A stretch of 46,773 bases of DNA, taken from positions 1 to 46,773 of IMG/VR virus record IMGVR_UViG_3300033143_004479; one strand, written 5' to 3'. Under the pieces are notes generated by a model. That model was not told the DNA's origin and did not search any database. It worked only from the letters and a program-made list of their open reading frames with translations. Below, one piece after another: positions 22,057 through 32,700 of the stretch (positions are counted from its first letter, which is position 1; each line of letters starts with the position of its first letter). This stretch comes from a virus. Both the position numbers and the translations under genes were made by a program.

Positions 22057-23538
22057 ATGGCTAACTATGACCAGATGGTTATGTATAATGCCTCTAGCCC
22101 CTATAATGGGCTGTGTAATAGAGTAGGCAGGAGGCTAGGTTTAGGAGAAACACCTACTGCTGCCCAGCTTAGGCTCATTGAGGAGCTGCTTAATGATGCC
22201 CAGAAGATGATAGTTAGGCGTTATGACCTGAGCTGTATGGAGAGAGTTGATTCAAGCCTGATTCTGGAGAAGGGAAAGCTGAGCTATCAGCTCCCTCCCC
22301 AGGTCAGGAAAATCATCTCTGCCAGGTTAATTGATGATAATTGCTATGTGCTGGATAGCTGTGAATCGGGTTGGACAGGTACTACTAACATAACCAAGGC
22401 TTATACATCTAGCTATAGAAGGCAGGGGAAAACAGGCTTATCTCTCCTAGGCACTGCTACTCCCGTAACTGGCCTGATAGCTTATTCAGCCAGCAAAAAT
22501 GGTTCTATTACTGCTTTTGCTGATGCTACTGAAGATAGAACTAAGGTAACTTCTGCCTCTCACGGCCTCAGCCCAGGTGATAGCATTACTATAGATGGTA
22601 GTACCAATTATGATGGTACTTATACTGTGCTAAATCCTGATAATGATAGTGATTACTTCTTCATTATAGCTGATTATACTGCTGAGACACCTTCTGGGGT
22701 TACTTGGCGTACTCATGTAATGGACCTATCAGCCCTGAATAATGCTGCTATTGGCATGTGGATATATGCTACCGAGGCAGTTACTGATTTATCCATTACC
22801 CTAACCAGTGCAGCCTCAGGCGCTGAAACAGGAACCCAGGGCACTGATTTTATTACTGAATCTTTACCCAGTATCGCAGCCTTCACCTGGACCTATGCCA
22901 AGATAACTGGCATTGACTGCACTTGCCTAGATGACTTCAAGTCTATTGGTATTAAGAAAACAGCAGCCTTATCTAGTGGCAAGTATATCTACATAGATAG
23001 CATCAACCTGTATGACCAGGATCATGGCGGCTTTAGCTGGCCTTTATCTGGTGTCTATTCCAAGCAGCTAGATGCTGTGATAGCTAATCCTGAATATGGC
23101 CCTAACCTACGGCCCACTCACCTGGCCCTATCCGGGCACAAGGATACCGAACTGGGTAATGCTCTTGAAGTCTATCCAGTACCTAATAACAGTTACCCAG
23201 TATGGATAAGGTATTACAAGTGGCCGGAGAAACTGGACTACGCTAATAACCCTAGTGGCTATAGCGAGCTTACTGATATGGATGATGTCCTCACTGCCTG
23301 TGCCACCATGCTAGGCTTCAGGGCTGAGAGGGCTTGGAAGTCAGCTAATGAATGGGAGGGTACTTATAGAAGGCTGTTAAGTGAGGCTGGTCTGGATGAC
23401 CAGAAAAAATCTGGTGTCCAGCTTACCATGCAGCCCTTCCAGGCCAACGCTAGTATGGGTATGGACCTATTGGAGATAGCTACTGAATCTGCGGAAGGTG
23501 AGAGGGGTAGCTCTACAGGTTATTTCTACTTGTATTAA
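22057..23538 (+). CDS. Putative head-tail connector with inserted beta domain (493 aa)
   Basis: The N-terminal 100 residues (RRLGLGETPTAAQLRLIEEL, LNDAQKMIVRRYDLSCMERV) and the C-terminal 120 (YPVPNNSYPVWIRYYKWPEKL, MDDVLTACATMLGFRAERA) resemble the two halves of a helical head-tail adaptor. They are split by beta-rich inserts, one of which (about residues 149-222) is the same module found twice in the next large gene. Ribosome site AGGAG. Likely forms the ring between portal and nozzle; inferred from position and fold pattern. Confidence 0.65.
   Translation: MANYDQMVMYNASSPYNGLCNRVGRRLGLGETPTAAQLRLIEELLNDAQKMIVRRYDLSCMERVDSSLILEKGKLSYQLPPQVRKIISARLIDDNCYVLDSCESGWTGTTNITKAYTSSYRRQGKTGLSLLGTATPVTGLIAYSASKNGSITAFADATEDRTKVTSASHGLSPGDSITIDGSTNYDGTYTVLNPDNDSDYFFIIADYTAETPSGVTWRTHVMDLSALNNAAIGMWIYATEAVTDLSITLTSAASGAETGTQGTDFITESLPSIAAFTWTYAKITGIDCTCLDDFKSIGIKKTAALSSGKYIYIDSINLYDQDHGGFSWPLSGVYSKQLDAVIANPEYGPNLRPTHLALSGHKDTELGNALEVYPVPNNSYPVWIRYYKWPEKLDYANNPSGYSELTDMDDVLTACATMLGFRAERAWKSANEWEGTYRRLLSEAGLDDQKKSGVQLTMQPFQANASMGMDLLEIATESAEGERGSSTGYFYLY
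22501..22722 (+). repeat. FCCH-like protein module, copy 1
   Basis: Encodes an ITAFADATEDRTKVTSASHGL...GDSITIDG...YDGTYTV module, related to the two modules in the gene at 23848-25980. Approximate limits. Confidence 0.75.
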
Positions 23539-23548
23539 GGAGTTAGTT

Positions 23549-23656
23549 ATGAATAAATACAATAAGGGCCTGCGGGACGACATAACAAGTGCTATTGTTA
23601 TAACTTTGTTTATTATTACCATAGTTGTATTTGTAACAATGCTTTTCTCAGGATAA
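23549..23656 (+). CDS. Small membrane protein (35 aa)
   Basis: MNKYNKGLRDDITSAIVITL... polar N-terminus then one hydrophobic span to the C-terminus (ITLFIITIVVFVTMLFSG). Excellent AAGGAG ribosome site and overlap-like spacing with neighbours. Its place in the late operon could mean a role in entry or lysis, but that is speculation. Confidence 0.6.
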   Translation: MNKYNKGLRDDITSAIVITLFIITIVVFVTMLFSG

Positions 23657-23667
23657 GGAGCTTAGAT

Positions 23668-23847
23668 ATGCCGGGTGAAAGCTGGCAAGATAGAGAGATA
23701 AAAAGAATGTCACTTATAATCTTTGGCAATGGCACGGAGAGTTTAATTGTTAAGGTAGCTAAGGTTCAGACCACGAATAAAGTTATTATAGGGCTGAATA
23801 TCCTTATCTTCCTTTCCCTCATAGGCTTGTACCTTAACGGTAATTAA
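23668..23847 (+). CDS. Small membrane-anchored protein (59 aa)
   Basis: MPGESWQDREIKRMSLIIFG... polar 38-residue N-terminal region and a C-terminal hydrophobic span (VIIGLNILIFLSLIGLYL). AAGGAG ribosome site; stop abuts the next ATG (TAAATG). A tail-anchored topology is likely. Confidence 0.6.
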   Translation: MPGESWQDREIKRMSLIIFGNGTESLIVKVAKVQTTNKVIIGLNILIFLSLIGLYLNGN

Positions 23848-25980
23848 ATGGCAATTAACCAGCAGAACATTCCTGTCACCTTAATTGATGCTGGCCTGAA
23901 GCAAGACAAGAGTTCTATTGCTATAGGCCCCCAGTTCACCCCCAGGTGCCAGAATATAGTAATCCATGATGGTGAGGTTAAGAAGAGAACCGGTCTTGTC
24001 ATGTCATGGAATAAGCATGATGGTTCTGACGGTTATAATACCTTGCCTAACCTGGGCTTCTATCATTATGAAAACTTCCTCGCAGGCGTAAAAAACTTCT
24101 TCAAGGTTTCATTGATAGATGTAGATGCTGTTGAGCCTACTACAAAGGATATCAGTGCTTTTGCAGACGCAACCTCTGCTGTCCAAGTTACTTCTGCTGC
24201 TCATGGTTTGTTGAGCGGTGAAACAGTTGCTATAACTGGTACTGATAACTATGACGGTACTTATCATGTATCTGTTATAAATACCAATGACTTTGAAATA
24301 TCTCCTGCAACTTGGGTATCAGATGATGCTAAAGGAACCTGGACCAAAGATGGCTCCAGCCAGATATTTGTAATGTATTGGGATGCAGCTAATAGCAAGT
24401 GGAACGAGATAGCTAGTTTCACTGCTGAGCATGGTGGAGCTTTTGACACAGATAACAATGATTATTATGTTAATTTCTGTGAGGCTGTAGATGATGATGG
24501 ACTTGATGGTGGAGGTGCATCTGCTGATGGTAAACCCACCAATGAAGAACTAATTATAAACATAACCAGCACTGACCCTAAGAATAATATCAAAGGTTGT
24601 GACATACTCAGAATATATCGGGATGCAGGTGCCTGGAAAGGAAAGAAGATAGAGCCTGCTTCAGGCACTCAGTGGTATAAAGCCAAAAGAGTCTTGTTCT
24701 TCTTCGGCAGGTTGGTGCTCTTGGGTGGGGATGACGACGGCAGGTCCACTAATAATGTTCATAAGATACTCTGGTCATCCCAGTGGGACCACAGCCGCCT
24801 TGCCAGTGGTACAAAGGGAGCTGGGCATTTCTTCACCTATGATACTGCTGGAGCTATCCTCAATGGAGAGATTCTGGACAATAAAATAGTGTGTTTCAAA
24901 GAGGATAGTATCTGGGAAGGCACTAACATAACCAGTGATCCTTACATCCACTGGACCATTAAGGATCATGGGATAGGATTATTGGGCTGCCAGCTCCTGG
25001 CTAAGTTTGGCAATGCTCTTTACTTTGTAGGCACTAATGGTATTTATTCATACAAGTCCGGTGGGCAGCTAGAGAATATAGGTGAGCCAATTTGGACTAG
25101 CTTCCTCTCTGACCTGAGGGATGGCGGGATTAGCGACACTCAGCTTTATGTTCATAGATGTTTCACTGCAGTTCATAGGGATAAAGGTGATATAGCTTTT
25201 TGGATAGTTGCGGGCACAAGCAATTGGCCCAATAAGGCTTATGTATATAATGTATTTGACAGAACCTGGACTACTTGGTCCTTGCCAGGAACTGCTTGTG
25301 TAACCTGTGCAGGGGAGTATGAGCATGATACAACGGTTACAGATGCTGAGTTCATCCCTTACTATGGTGGGATGGATAGTGATGGAACCGGGGTTAGGGT
25401 GCTCAAATATGATTATGCTACCTTCACTGATGTAAATGATTCAGGGAGGATTACCTTATTCGAGGATGCTGGAGATTCTACTCATGTAGTAGTTACCTCT
25501 ACTGCTCATGGTTTAGCTGATGGTGATTCAGTTGTTATAGCTGAGACTACTAACTATAACGGCACCTTTACTGTAAGCAGTAAGACAGATAATACCTTTG
25601 AAATAATAGATACTTGGGTAGCTAATGATGCTACCGGTCATTGGCACACTGTAGCAGCTATTGATGCCAGGTGGGAAAGTAAGGATTTTGTAACCAGTTT
25701 GGCTGATGAGACTCAATGGGATAGATTATATGTTGATATAAAGGGTGAAGGCACCAGCCCTACTATAGATATAGAAATGAGCCTGGATAGTGGTACTACC
25801 TATGAAGGTGATTATACCACCCAGGCATTAAGTACTACAGACTATGACGTGCACATGGCTAAGTTCAACAGGCAGGGTTATAAGAGCAGATACAGAATGA
25901 AGAATGCTAGTGTGGATATGGGCTTTATAGCAAGAGCCTTTGAGGTCCAACCTGGCTCAGATGAGGCGGAAGAAGCATGA
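23848..25980 (+). CDS. Tail nozzle / gp12-like tubular protein B (710 aa)
   Basis: Opens with LIDAGLKQDKSSIAIGPQFTPRCQNIVIHDGEVKKRTG, the standard beginning of podovirus nozzle proteins, and continues with beta-propeller-like blades (ILWSSQWDHSRLASG, FTYDTAGAILNGEILDNKIV, DPYIHWTIKDHGIGLLG, GNALYFVGTNGIYSY). Two copies of an FCCH-like module are inserted near residues 101-169 and 533-602. No ribosome site; expected to be coupled to the previous stop. Strong pointer to podovirus-type tail. Confidence 0.8.
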   Translation: MAINQQNIPVTLIDAGLKQDKSSIAIGPQFTPRCQNIVIHDGEVKKRTGLVMSWNKHDGSDGYNTLPNLGFYHYENFLAGVKNFFKVSLIDVDAVEPTTKDISAFADATSAVQVTSAAHGLLSGETVAITGTDNYDGTYHVSVINTNDFEISPATWVSDDAKGTWTKDGSSQIFVMYWDAANSKWNEIASFTAEHGGAFDTDNNDYYVNFCEAVDDDGLDGGGASADGKPTNEELIINITSTDPKNNIKGCDILRIYRDAGAWKGKKIEPASGTQWYKAKRVLFFFGRLVLLGGDDDGRSTNNVHKILWSSQWDHSRLASGTKGAGHFFTYDTAGAILNGEILDNKIVCFKEDSIWEGTNITSDPYIHWTIKDHGIGLLGCQLLAKFGNALYFVGTNGIYSYKSGGQLENIGEPIWTSFLSDLRDGGISDTQLYVHRCFTAVHRDKGDIAFWIVAGTSNWPNKAYVYNVFDRTWTTWSLPGTACVTCAGEYEHDTTVTDAEFIPYYGGMDSDGTGVRVLKYDYATFTDVNDSGRITLFEDAGDSTHVVVTSTAHGLADGDSVVIAETTNYNGTFTVSSKTDNTFEIIDTWVANDATGHWHTVAAIDARWESKDFVTSLADETQWDRLYVDIKGEGTSPTIDIEMSLDSGTTYEGDYTTQALSTTDYDVHMAKFNRQGYKSRYRMKNASVDMGFIARAFEVQPGSDEAEEA
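24148..24354 (+). repeat. FCCH-like protein module, copy 2
   Basis: Encodes ISAFADATSAVQVTSAAHGL...GETVAITG...YDGTYHV. Approximate limits, close in sequence to copy 1 in the preceding connector gene. Confidence 0.75.
25444..25653 (+). repeat. FCCH-like protein module, copy 3
   Basis: Encodes ITLFEDAGDSTHVVVTSTAHGL...GDSVVIAE...YNGTFTV, more diverged than copies 1 and 2. Approximate limits. Confidence 0.7.
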
Positions 25981-26276
25981 TTGATTTAAGCAAAGTTATT
26001 TTACCCACACCACCTGACTTGACAGGTGAAGCTCCAGTTAAGGAAAAGCTGGCCCAAGTACAGACCTTCTTGCATGACCTCATAGCTGCCCTTAGTTCTT
26101 TTGATTTCATACCTGAGGGCCGTGTAAAGAGTATCCTTGACACCAATACTACAGATACCCCTACCACAGACCCAGGTTGGACTACATCCAGCACAGTTAA
26201 TATGACAGCCCCTGATGGGTATATCCAAGCCTTAGTAAATGGGGCTTTGGTAGTTATGCCTTATTGGGATACATAA
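25977..26276 (+). CDS. Small tail-region protein (99 aa)
   Basis: MIDLSKVILPTPPDLTGEAPVKEKLAQVQ... helix followed by a short beta-rich tail (GYIQALVNGALVVMPYWDT), the layout of a trimeric coiled-coil attachment peptide. Overlaps the nozzle stop by 4 bases (ATGA). Probably a minor tail or fibre component. Confidence 0.6.
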   Translation: MIDLSKVILPTPPDLTGEAPVKEKLAQVQTFLHDLIAALSSFDFIPEGRVKSILDTNTTDTPTTDPGWTTSSTVNMTAPDGYIQALVNGALVVMPYWDT

Positions 26277-26294
26277 AATAGGAGAATAAATAAA

Positions 26295-26753
26295 ATGCCT
26301 TGGCCCGCAATAGCAGCTGCAGCCGCAACAGCCATCAGTGGCTACCTGGCTAGTAGAAAAAAGCCCGGTAAGATAAAAAGAATATCTACCCAGACCCCGC
26401 AACAACAAGCTATAACTAATATGCTGCTGAGTAAGGCTGGTAGGTCAGTACAGGACTATAAACCCTATCCAGGGATGCAACCTGTACAAGGAGCTAATCC
26501 TTTAACCAGTGGGATGCCCTATCCCACCAGTATGCAGAAAGGCATATTCTCTGCTGCCAATCAAATGCAGCAGCAGATAGGCCAGAGAATGGGACAACCA
26601 CGGGGTCAGATGCCAGGAGCAGGTCAGCAAAGGCTCATGCAAGGTGGCCAAGGTGGTCAGCAAGGGCCACCTAAGCCACCTGAGAAACCTGCTGATATTG
26701 TAGCTGGTGGCATGAGTAGTATTATCAAGAAGCTCTTGCAGTATGTGAGGTAA
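26295..26753 (+). CDS. Putative small ejection (internal virion) protein (152 aa)
   Basis: MPWPAIAAAAATAISGYLAS: an Ala-rich hydrophobic N-terminus, then Lys-rich, then long Gln/Gly/Pro/Met low-complexity region and a C-terminal helix. The layout resembles gp14-like ejection proteins of podoviruses, which line the channel in the host membrane. AGGAG ribosome site. Assignment from position and composition. Confidence 0.6.
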   Translation: MPWPAIAAAAATAISGYLASRKKPGKIKRISTQTPQQQAITNMLLSKAGRSVQDYKPYPGMQPVQGANPLTSGMPYPTSMQKGIFSAANQMQQQIGQRMGQPRGQMPGAGQQRLMQGGQGGQQGPPKPPEKPADIVAGGMSSIIKKLLQYVR

Positions 26754-26758
26754 ATAAA

Positions 26759-28516
26759 ATGCCTAATTATAACCCATCTACAGGAACCTATACAGACCCT
26801 TATGGAGTGCTTGCTGAGAGCAGGAAGCTAGGCTACAAGACCTGGAATCCAGCAACCAGCCAGTGGGAAACTGCTGACTGGAGCCAGTATGTAGCTCCTG
26901 AATGGGCAGGTGGTAGTTTGGGAGACTGGACTGAACAAACCATGTCCGGCATTTGGGGGGCGCAGCAAGCGCAGCCTGAGCTTGAGCAGATACTAAAGAC
27001 CCAGCCTGGATTAGGTGCTTACCTAGCCAGCCAAGTCCAGCCAGCTTGGTCAACTGGCCCCTTGGCTGAGGCAGGCTGGGAATCTCTCCCTTATGGACAG
27101 AAGGCTCATGCTATCCATCAATGGCTCAGGAATCAGCCAGTAGGCGAATATGGCACCCAGGCCCAGCGAGCTGGTATCACTGGTGGTGCTGAGCCCTTAC
27201 TAGGTGCCGAGGACATTACCCCCTGGGCTGAATGGATGGCTGGGGGAGGTTGGAGAGAAGCTGGTATTCCTCTTACTCCCCTGGCAGCTTATGGTGAAGG
27301 GGCTAGGTTCGATGTTCCTGGAGAAGTAGATGTTGATAAAATGCGGCGAGCTGTTACTGAGTTCTACTTTCCTTATAAAGCTGCTGCCGGTGAGGAAGCT
27401 GTAGCTACAGAGGTAAAAAAAGAAGAAGCTGAGATAGCAGCAGAAGCTATGGTAACTGATGAGCAACTCAGCGATTATATGGCTGAGGCCATGAATCTAA
27501 CCGGTCTTGGCCAGCCCCAGTTTATATCCAGCTTTGGTGAGTTCCTTTCAGCCAAGATACCAGGAACAGATATAACTTATGGAGATTATTGGGGTGGTGT
27601 GACCCCTACTGATATAACCAGGGAAGGTATCCTGTATGAAGGTGACAGACCTAAACCACTAGAGATACAAGGGCTGCTTAGAGAATATATTACCTGGTAT
27701 GGTGAGAAGCAAGCTATCCAGGATTTTGCTGATGCAGAAGGGGTAGATGTCAGCCAGGTCATCCTTGATGAAGAGGGTAATCCACAACTGGTTGAAGAGC
27801 CTGCGGCAGGTGTGCTCGGAGATGAGGGGGTAGCAGATGTTATCACCCAGTGGTTTGGTGAAGAAGGTCGGAAGGAGATGCAAGAAGCCATTATGGGTGG
27901 GGTTAAGACTCCCACTGAGATAGAGCAGGCTTTCAAGGATTACTGGGGGCCACAGGAAAGGGACTGGCAGTATTTTGGCCAGCCGGGAGCTATAGCTACT
28001 GGTACTGCAAGGGCTGGTGGATTGGGCAGTGGAGTTGAGGGGGAAATGAGCAGACGCCAGGCTATGTACGAAGCCTCCAAGGTTTCAGCTTACCAGCAAT
28101 ATAGTGATGCAGCTACCGGGCAGAATATAGCTTATCTTTCTACAGCTCTGGAATATGCTAAGACCCCTGCTGAAGTGGCTAACTTATACTCTCAGACTGG
28201 CTTTAACTTGGCTAACATTGAGCTGACCATGAGCCAGGCAGCAGGGATAGATAATGCTACTTGGCGGGATAATGTGCTGCTCCCCTATAATATTGAGAAA
28301 CTTGAGAGAATGATGGAAGGCTATGATATAGATAATATGTATAAGCTCCTCCAGATAGCTGCTGCTGAACAGGGCTTTGATGCTAATATGCTCATAGCTA
28401 ATATGAATATGTACATGACCAACCAGGCTTACGGGATTGACAGCCCCTGGATGGCTCTTATTATGGCTCTTACTGACCAGGATTTACTTGCTGCTTATGG
28501 TACAGCAGCTTCTTAA
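26759..28516 (+). CDS. Putative ejection / tail protein (585 aa)
   Basis: MPNYNPSTGTYTDPYGVLAE... Trp-, Gln- and Glu-rich, largely helical; VATEVKKEEAEIAAEAMVTD is a charged coiled-coil segment. No enzymatic motif seen. Sits in the gp14-gp15-gp16 position of the podovirus late operon. Function inferred only from place. Confidence 0.6.
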   Translation: MPNYNPSTGTYTDPYGVLAESRKLGYKTWNPATSQWETADWSQYVAPEWAGGSLGDWTEQTMSGIWGAQQAQPELEQILKTQPGLGAYLASQVQPAWSTGPLAEAGWESLPYGQKAHAIHQWLRNQPVGEYGTQAQRAGITGGAEPLLGAEDITPWAEWMAGGGWREAGIPLTPLAAYGEGARFDVPGEVDVDKMRRAVTEFYFPYKAAAGEEAVATEVKKEEAEIAAEAMVTDEQLSDYMAEAMNLTGLGQPQFISSFGEFLSAKIPGTDITYGDYWGGVTPTDITREGILYEGDRPKPLEIQGLLREYITWYGEKQAIQDFADAEGVDVSQVILDEEGNPQLVEEPAAGVLGDEGVADVITQWFGEEGRKEMQEAIMGGVKTPTEIEQAFKDYWGPQERDWQYFGQPGAIATGTARAGGLGSGVEGEMSRRQAMYEASKVSAYQQYSDAATGQNIAYLSTALEYAKTPAEVANLYSQTGFNLANIELTMSQAAGIDNATWRDNVLLPYNIEKLERMMEGYDIDNMYKLLQIAAAEQGFDANMLIANMNMYMTNQAYGIDSPWMALIMALTDQDLLAAYGTAAS

Positions 28517-28545
28517 CTTAATGAGAAGAAGGAGGTATAGATAAA

Positions 28546-29757
28546 ATGCCCCAGATGCAATTCATGGGCTGGCAACCTGAAGCCTCTACTGGTGTACCGG
28601 AAGCTATATCAGCGGCAGGAACAACTCTTGATGCTATGTTCAAGGCACAAGAGGTTAAGCAGAAGCAACAACAGCTGCAGCAACAGTTAGAGGACTTACG
28701 CTTGGGAAGGCAGAAAGAGGCGCAACGGGCTAAAGAGTTTGATGCCAGCCAAGCAGAAAAGGCCCTAGGTGCTGTTGCAGATATGGCTGATGAGACTGGT
28801 AATAAGGAACTAGCTTATGCAGTAGTTAAAGAAGCAGGTAAGGACATCCCTACTATAGCAGCCTTACTTGAAGTACCAGGCTTCAAGGAGCGGTTCATAG
28901 GAGAAGGTGATGATAACTATGGCCAGGTTATGACTACTGTAACTGATGGCATTGTAAAGCGTTTCATAACTACCAGGGCCAGTATTCTCCAAGCTGTGAA
29001 TAGCCTGGCCAAAGATATGGAGCCAGAGGATCGTAGCCGGATCACTACTGACCTGTACAAAGTACTAGAAAGTCCAGACCTGAAGAGAAAGTGGGCCTTG
29101 GCTGACGCTATAAAAATCCGCTCTGCTGAACCTGGTACTTATACTGAGGACCAGTTAACACAGGCTGATAGAACTATAGAAGCCGAAAAGCAGCTGACTG
29201 CAACTAATATCTTCATGCAGGGAGTAAAGGCTGAGAGGGCTGAAGTTGACCTTGTTGGAGCCAAGCTGGGGGTTGCAGCTAAGGAGATAAAGGCTGATGA
29301 GGCGCATGTAGAGGCTGTCCATAAACAATATGCCAATCAGGGTGATATACTACAGAGGCTTTATGCTGAGAGGGGTGTAGATCAGAGGGCTCCAACTAAG
29401 GAAAGGGAGGCCCTTGGTAGAGAGGCTGGAGAAATTCAAGCCTTTGAGATGAAGTTATACAATGGCTGGAAACAGGCCCAGTTGACAAGAAACCGACTGG
29501 GAGAAAAGGACCCTATTGCTATTACTGGCGCTGTTATAGACTTTGCCAATGCTCCTATTGAAGGCTGGGAAAAGATAGAGAATCCTGTGCTCCTAGCTAT
29601 CTGTGTGGGCATTCTCAAGGCTAATCAGGGCATCTTGTTTAAATACCTAGATACAGCACATGGTTTCACTGCTGCTGACCGGGCTCTTGTCGCTACCATC
29701 TTAACTGAGAATGGTATGACCCTTGAGCAGATTCGTGAAATTAGGGGCATAGATTAA
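28546..29757 (+). CDS. Putative ejection protein (403 aa)
   Basis: Largely helical with a Gln-rich coiled coil near the N-terminus (QEVKQKQQQLQQQLEDLRLG). No membrane span or enzyme motif. Very strong ribosome site (GGAGG). The next gene starts right after its stop, linking it with the large 1364-residue protein. Likely internal virion protein. Confidence 0.6.
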   Translation: MPQMQFMGWQPEASTGVPEAISAAGTTLDAMFKAQEVKQKQQQLQQQLEDLRLGRQKEAQRAKEFDASQAEKALGAVADMADETGNKELAYAVVKEAGKDIPTIAALLEVPGFKERFIGEGDDNYGQVMTTVTDGIVKRFITTRASILQAVNSLAKDMEPEDRSRITTDLYKVLESPDLKRKWALADAIKIRSAEPGTYTEDQLTQADRTIEAEKQLTATNIFMQGVKAERAEVDLVGAKLGVAAKEIKADEAHVEAVHKQYANQGDILQRLYAERGVDQRAPTKEREALGREAGEIQAFEMKLYNGWKQAQLTRNRLGEKDPIAITGAVIDFANAPIEGWEKIENPVLLAICVGILKANQGILFKYLDTAHGFTAADRALVATILTENGMTLEQIREIRGID

Positions 29758-29758
29758 C

Positions 29759-32700
29759 ATGCCAGTTGCCACCCAGGAAGAAATTGAACAGCTAGAAAAA
29801 GAGTACCAAGCTCACCAGCTCAAAATGCGCCAGGAGCAGGAGCATCTTGAGAAGGCTAAACTGGAGCAGATTGTAGCTCCTGAACTTATGGCTCCTGGTG
29901 GTATGGTAGGGCCAGAGAAGATAGGTAAGACTATCACTACTAGGGCTGTGGAGCAATGGTGGGAGGAAACTGAAGAAGTAGCTTCAAAAGCAGCCCTGGT
30001 TGAGCAAGTGGCTATTCAAAAAAGGGGTGAAGAGAGAAAAGAGCTTACCAAACGTACTAAAGAGGCAGCTTATGATTTAAGGCAGGATGCCAGGACCGGC
30101 TTTTGGAGTACCTTGGCCCAGGTATCAGGTGGGTTCAGGATAATGGGCAATGAGCTACTTAGCTTTGCCCTTGATGCGGCAGGGCTTATTAGTAGTTATA
30201 CTACCTATTATGCCAATGCTCCTATCCGTGCTGCACTAGGTCTGCCTCAGCTTGACCCGCCCTGGTCAGATGCTGAGATAGAGAGAACTGATTGGGGTAA
30301 GAGATTCCATACCAGAGCTGGGGAGATAAGACAGCACCTTGCAGAAACCCATCCTCACAGCGTGCCCAGCTTAGAGGACATCAGACCGGGTCATGAGATG
30401 TATGACTTTGCTCAGTGGGCTGCTGGAACCGGTATTAACCAGGTTCCCCTTCTAGCCACCTCATCAGCCTTGTTCTTTGGCGGCGGGGTTGCAGGAACAG
30501 GGAAAGCTACCAGTTTATGGCTGGCCACCTTACCCAGTATGGCCCAGATTAGAGAGGAAACCTATTCCCAGCTAGAAGCAAGGATAGGTAAAGACCCCAA
30601 GAATAAAGACCTAGCTACTCTAGTGGGTATGATAGGTGGTGCAGTTGACCGTTTGCCCCTGGGGATGTTCTTCAACAGAACCAAGATGGTTGACATCTTC
30701 AAAGGCAAGGTGGTTTACAATGTACTTAAAAGAAAAGCCCTTACTCACAGTTTGCTCAGTGCCATAAAACAAGGCCCTGCTGAGGCCGTTCCTGAAATGC
30801 TCCAAGAAGTCCTGATGCTCATGGCAGTTTATTCTACTGATGAGAATAAAGAGATGTTCGGTGAAGACTGGCCGGAGCTGTGGGATGAGCTTTACAGAAG
30901 CACTAGAGAGGCCGGTGCTGCGGCATTTCTTTTTGGTTCTGTCATGGGTGGGGCCAGTGGCTACCAGCAAGCCAGACGTGGCGCAAAAGGGATGAGGGCT
31001 CAGGCTGGTTTGGTAGGAGCACTTATCCAGCAGCAGCAAAATCCTGATGTAAAACTAGATATAGAGCTGCCCCAGAATGTGCTTGATGCCTTAAAAGAGG
31101 CAGGTAAAGAGGTTACTGAAGAGACAGGTACAATCTTTGCTCCTTACAAGGGTAGAGACCTGGGTGGGCTGATGAACCAGGCACCCCTGCAGATAGCTAT
31201 TGAGATGGTAAGTGATAAACACCCAGCTAAATCCCGGCTTACACAAGTTGGTAACTTTTTGCTTGGTATCCCTTTAACTACCTCAGATAATATCCAGGCT
31301 GACTTGACCTATGATAAGGATGTCTATAACAAGCTGCCTAAGGAGATGAGGAAAAAGGTTGAAGATATAGGCAAGGGTATAATGACCCAGAAGTTCTTTG
31401 ACCTTATGGACCAGGAATCCACCCCTGCTGAGATAGATGCTATGGCAGAGAGAGGAGAGATAGACCTTATCACCAGGGATGTAGCCAAGTTTTTCCGCCA
31501 CCGCTATGAGGCTATGAGGCTAGATGTCAGAGATACCATAAGAGATGGTGTCAGAGGTTCCCTTAGTACCAAAACAAATGCGGAGTTGGTAGCTGATATA
31601 AAGTCTGCTGGTCTGGAGGGGGTAGAAGCTAGAGAAGAAACTGAAACCAGGACAAATGCCCTGGGTGAAGAATACGAGCTAACTGTCACCAAGTTCTATG
31701 AAGCTGGTACAGAGACTGAGGTTAAAAAGGCAAATGTAATCAGGCAGATAGCTGAGCTACAAATCCCAGAAAATTGGGGCCACCAATACGCTTATGTTCA
31801 TCACATCTTTACCAGCAGCTATGACTTATCCTGGATAGATGAGAAAGGTGAGAAGCACCGGATACCCCCACCAGCAGGCAAGGAGATAAGAAACCTCTGG
31901 GATGCTAAGAGAGCCTTGGAGAACTGGAAGGAGATTCCAGAAAACCTTGGGCTCTGGACTGCCTTTGCTATTGAGCCCCGGATAACCATGCCCCTTGACA
32001 TCTTACGGGTTAGCAAAGGTAGATACTATAGGTTTATCAGCAATGTAAAACAAGCTGCCGATATAGAAAGCCAAGCTGTTGCCCAGGATGTAACCAGGGG
32101 CATCATAGGCAAGAGAGGAGCTAAGCAGAAGTTCTGGGCAGCTAGGCTCCCACGTGAGGGACTGGAAGGTTATACTAGAGACTTCTGGAGAGCCCACCAA
32201 GCCTATATTATAGGGTATCATAAGTGGAAAGAATACACTAACCTTAGAAAACTGGCAACTCCCCTTATTGAGGACTTACGCAATGATGGCTACACTCGCT
32301 GGGCCAATGCTTTAGAGGATAGGCTAGAGTACACTTGGGGCCGGAAGAGGAGCATAGCAGCCGAGTCCCTGGATGACCTGTGCGCCATTCTTGCTCGACA
32401 CTTACCATTTGAGCCCTTGAGAAACTGGATGGGAAAACCATTCAAAGCTGAAGGGATAGCAGCAACTCTTAAAAGTATCAACTATTACCTCCATCTGCAA
32501 ACCCCCAAGTTCATGCTTATGCAGGAGATGCAGCTTGCCCAAACTCTCTATCCTATCATCGGCTACGATGGTATGGCTGGGATGTACAGAAACTGGAAAA
32601 CCCCCGAGTGGCAGGCTATCTTAAAGAAATATAATGTCCTCGGTCCTACCGGCAAGCTAAAAGAGGCGGCTGAGCTAGGGGCACTCAAGGGCAAGTGGCT

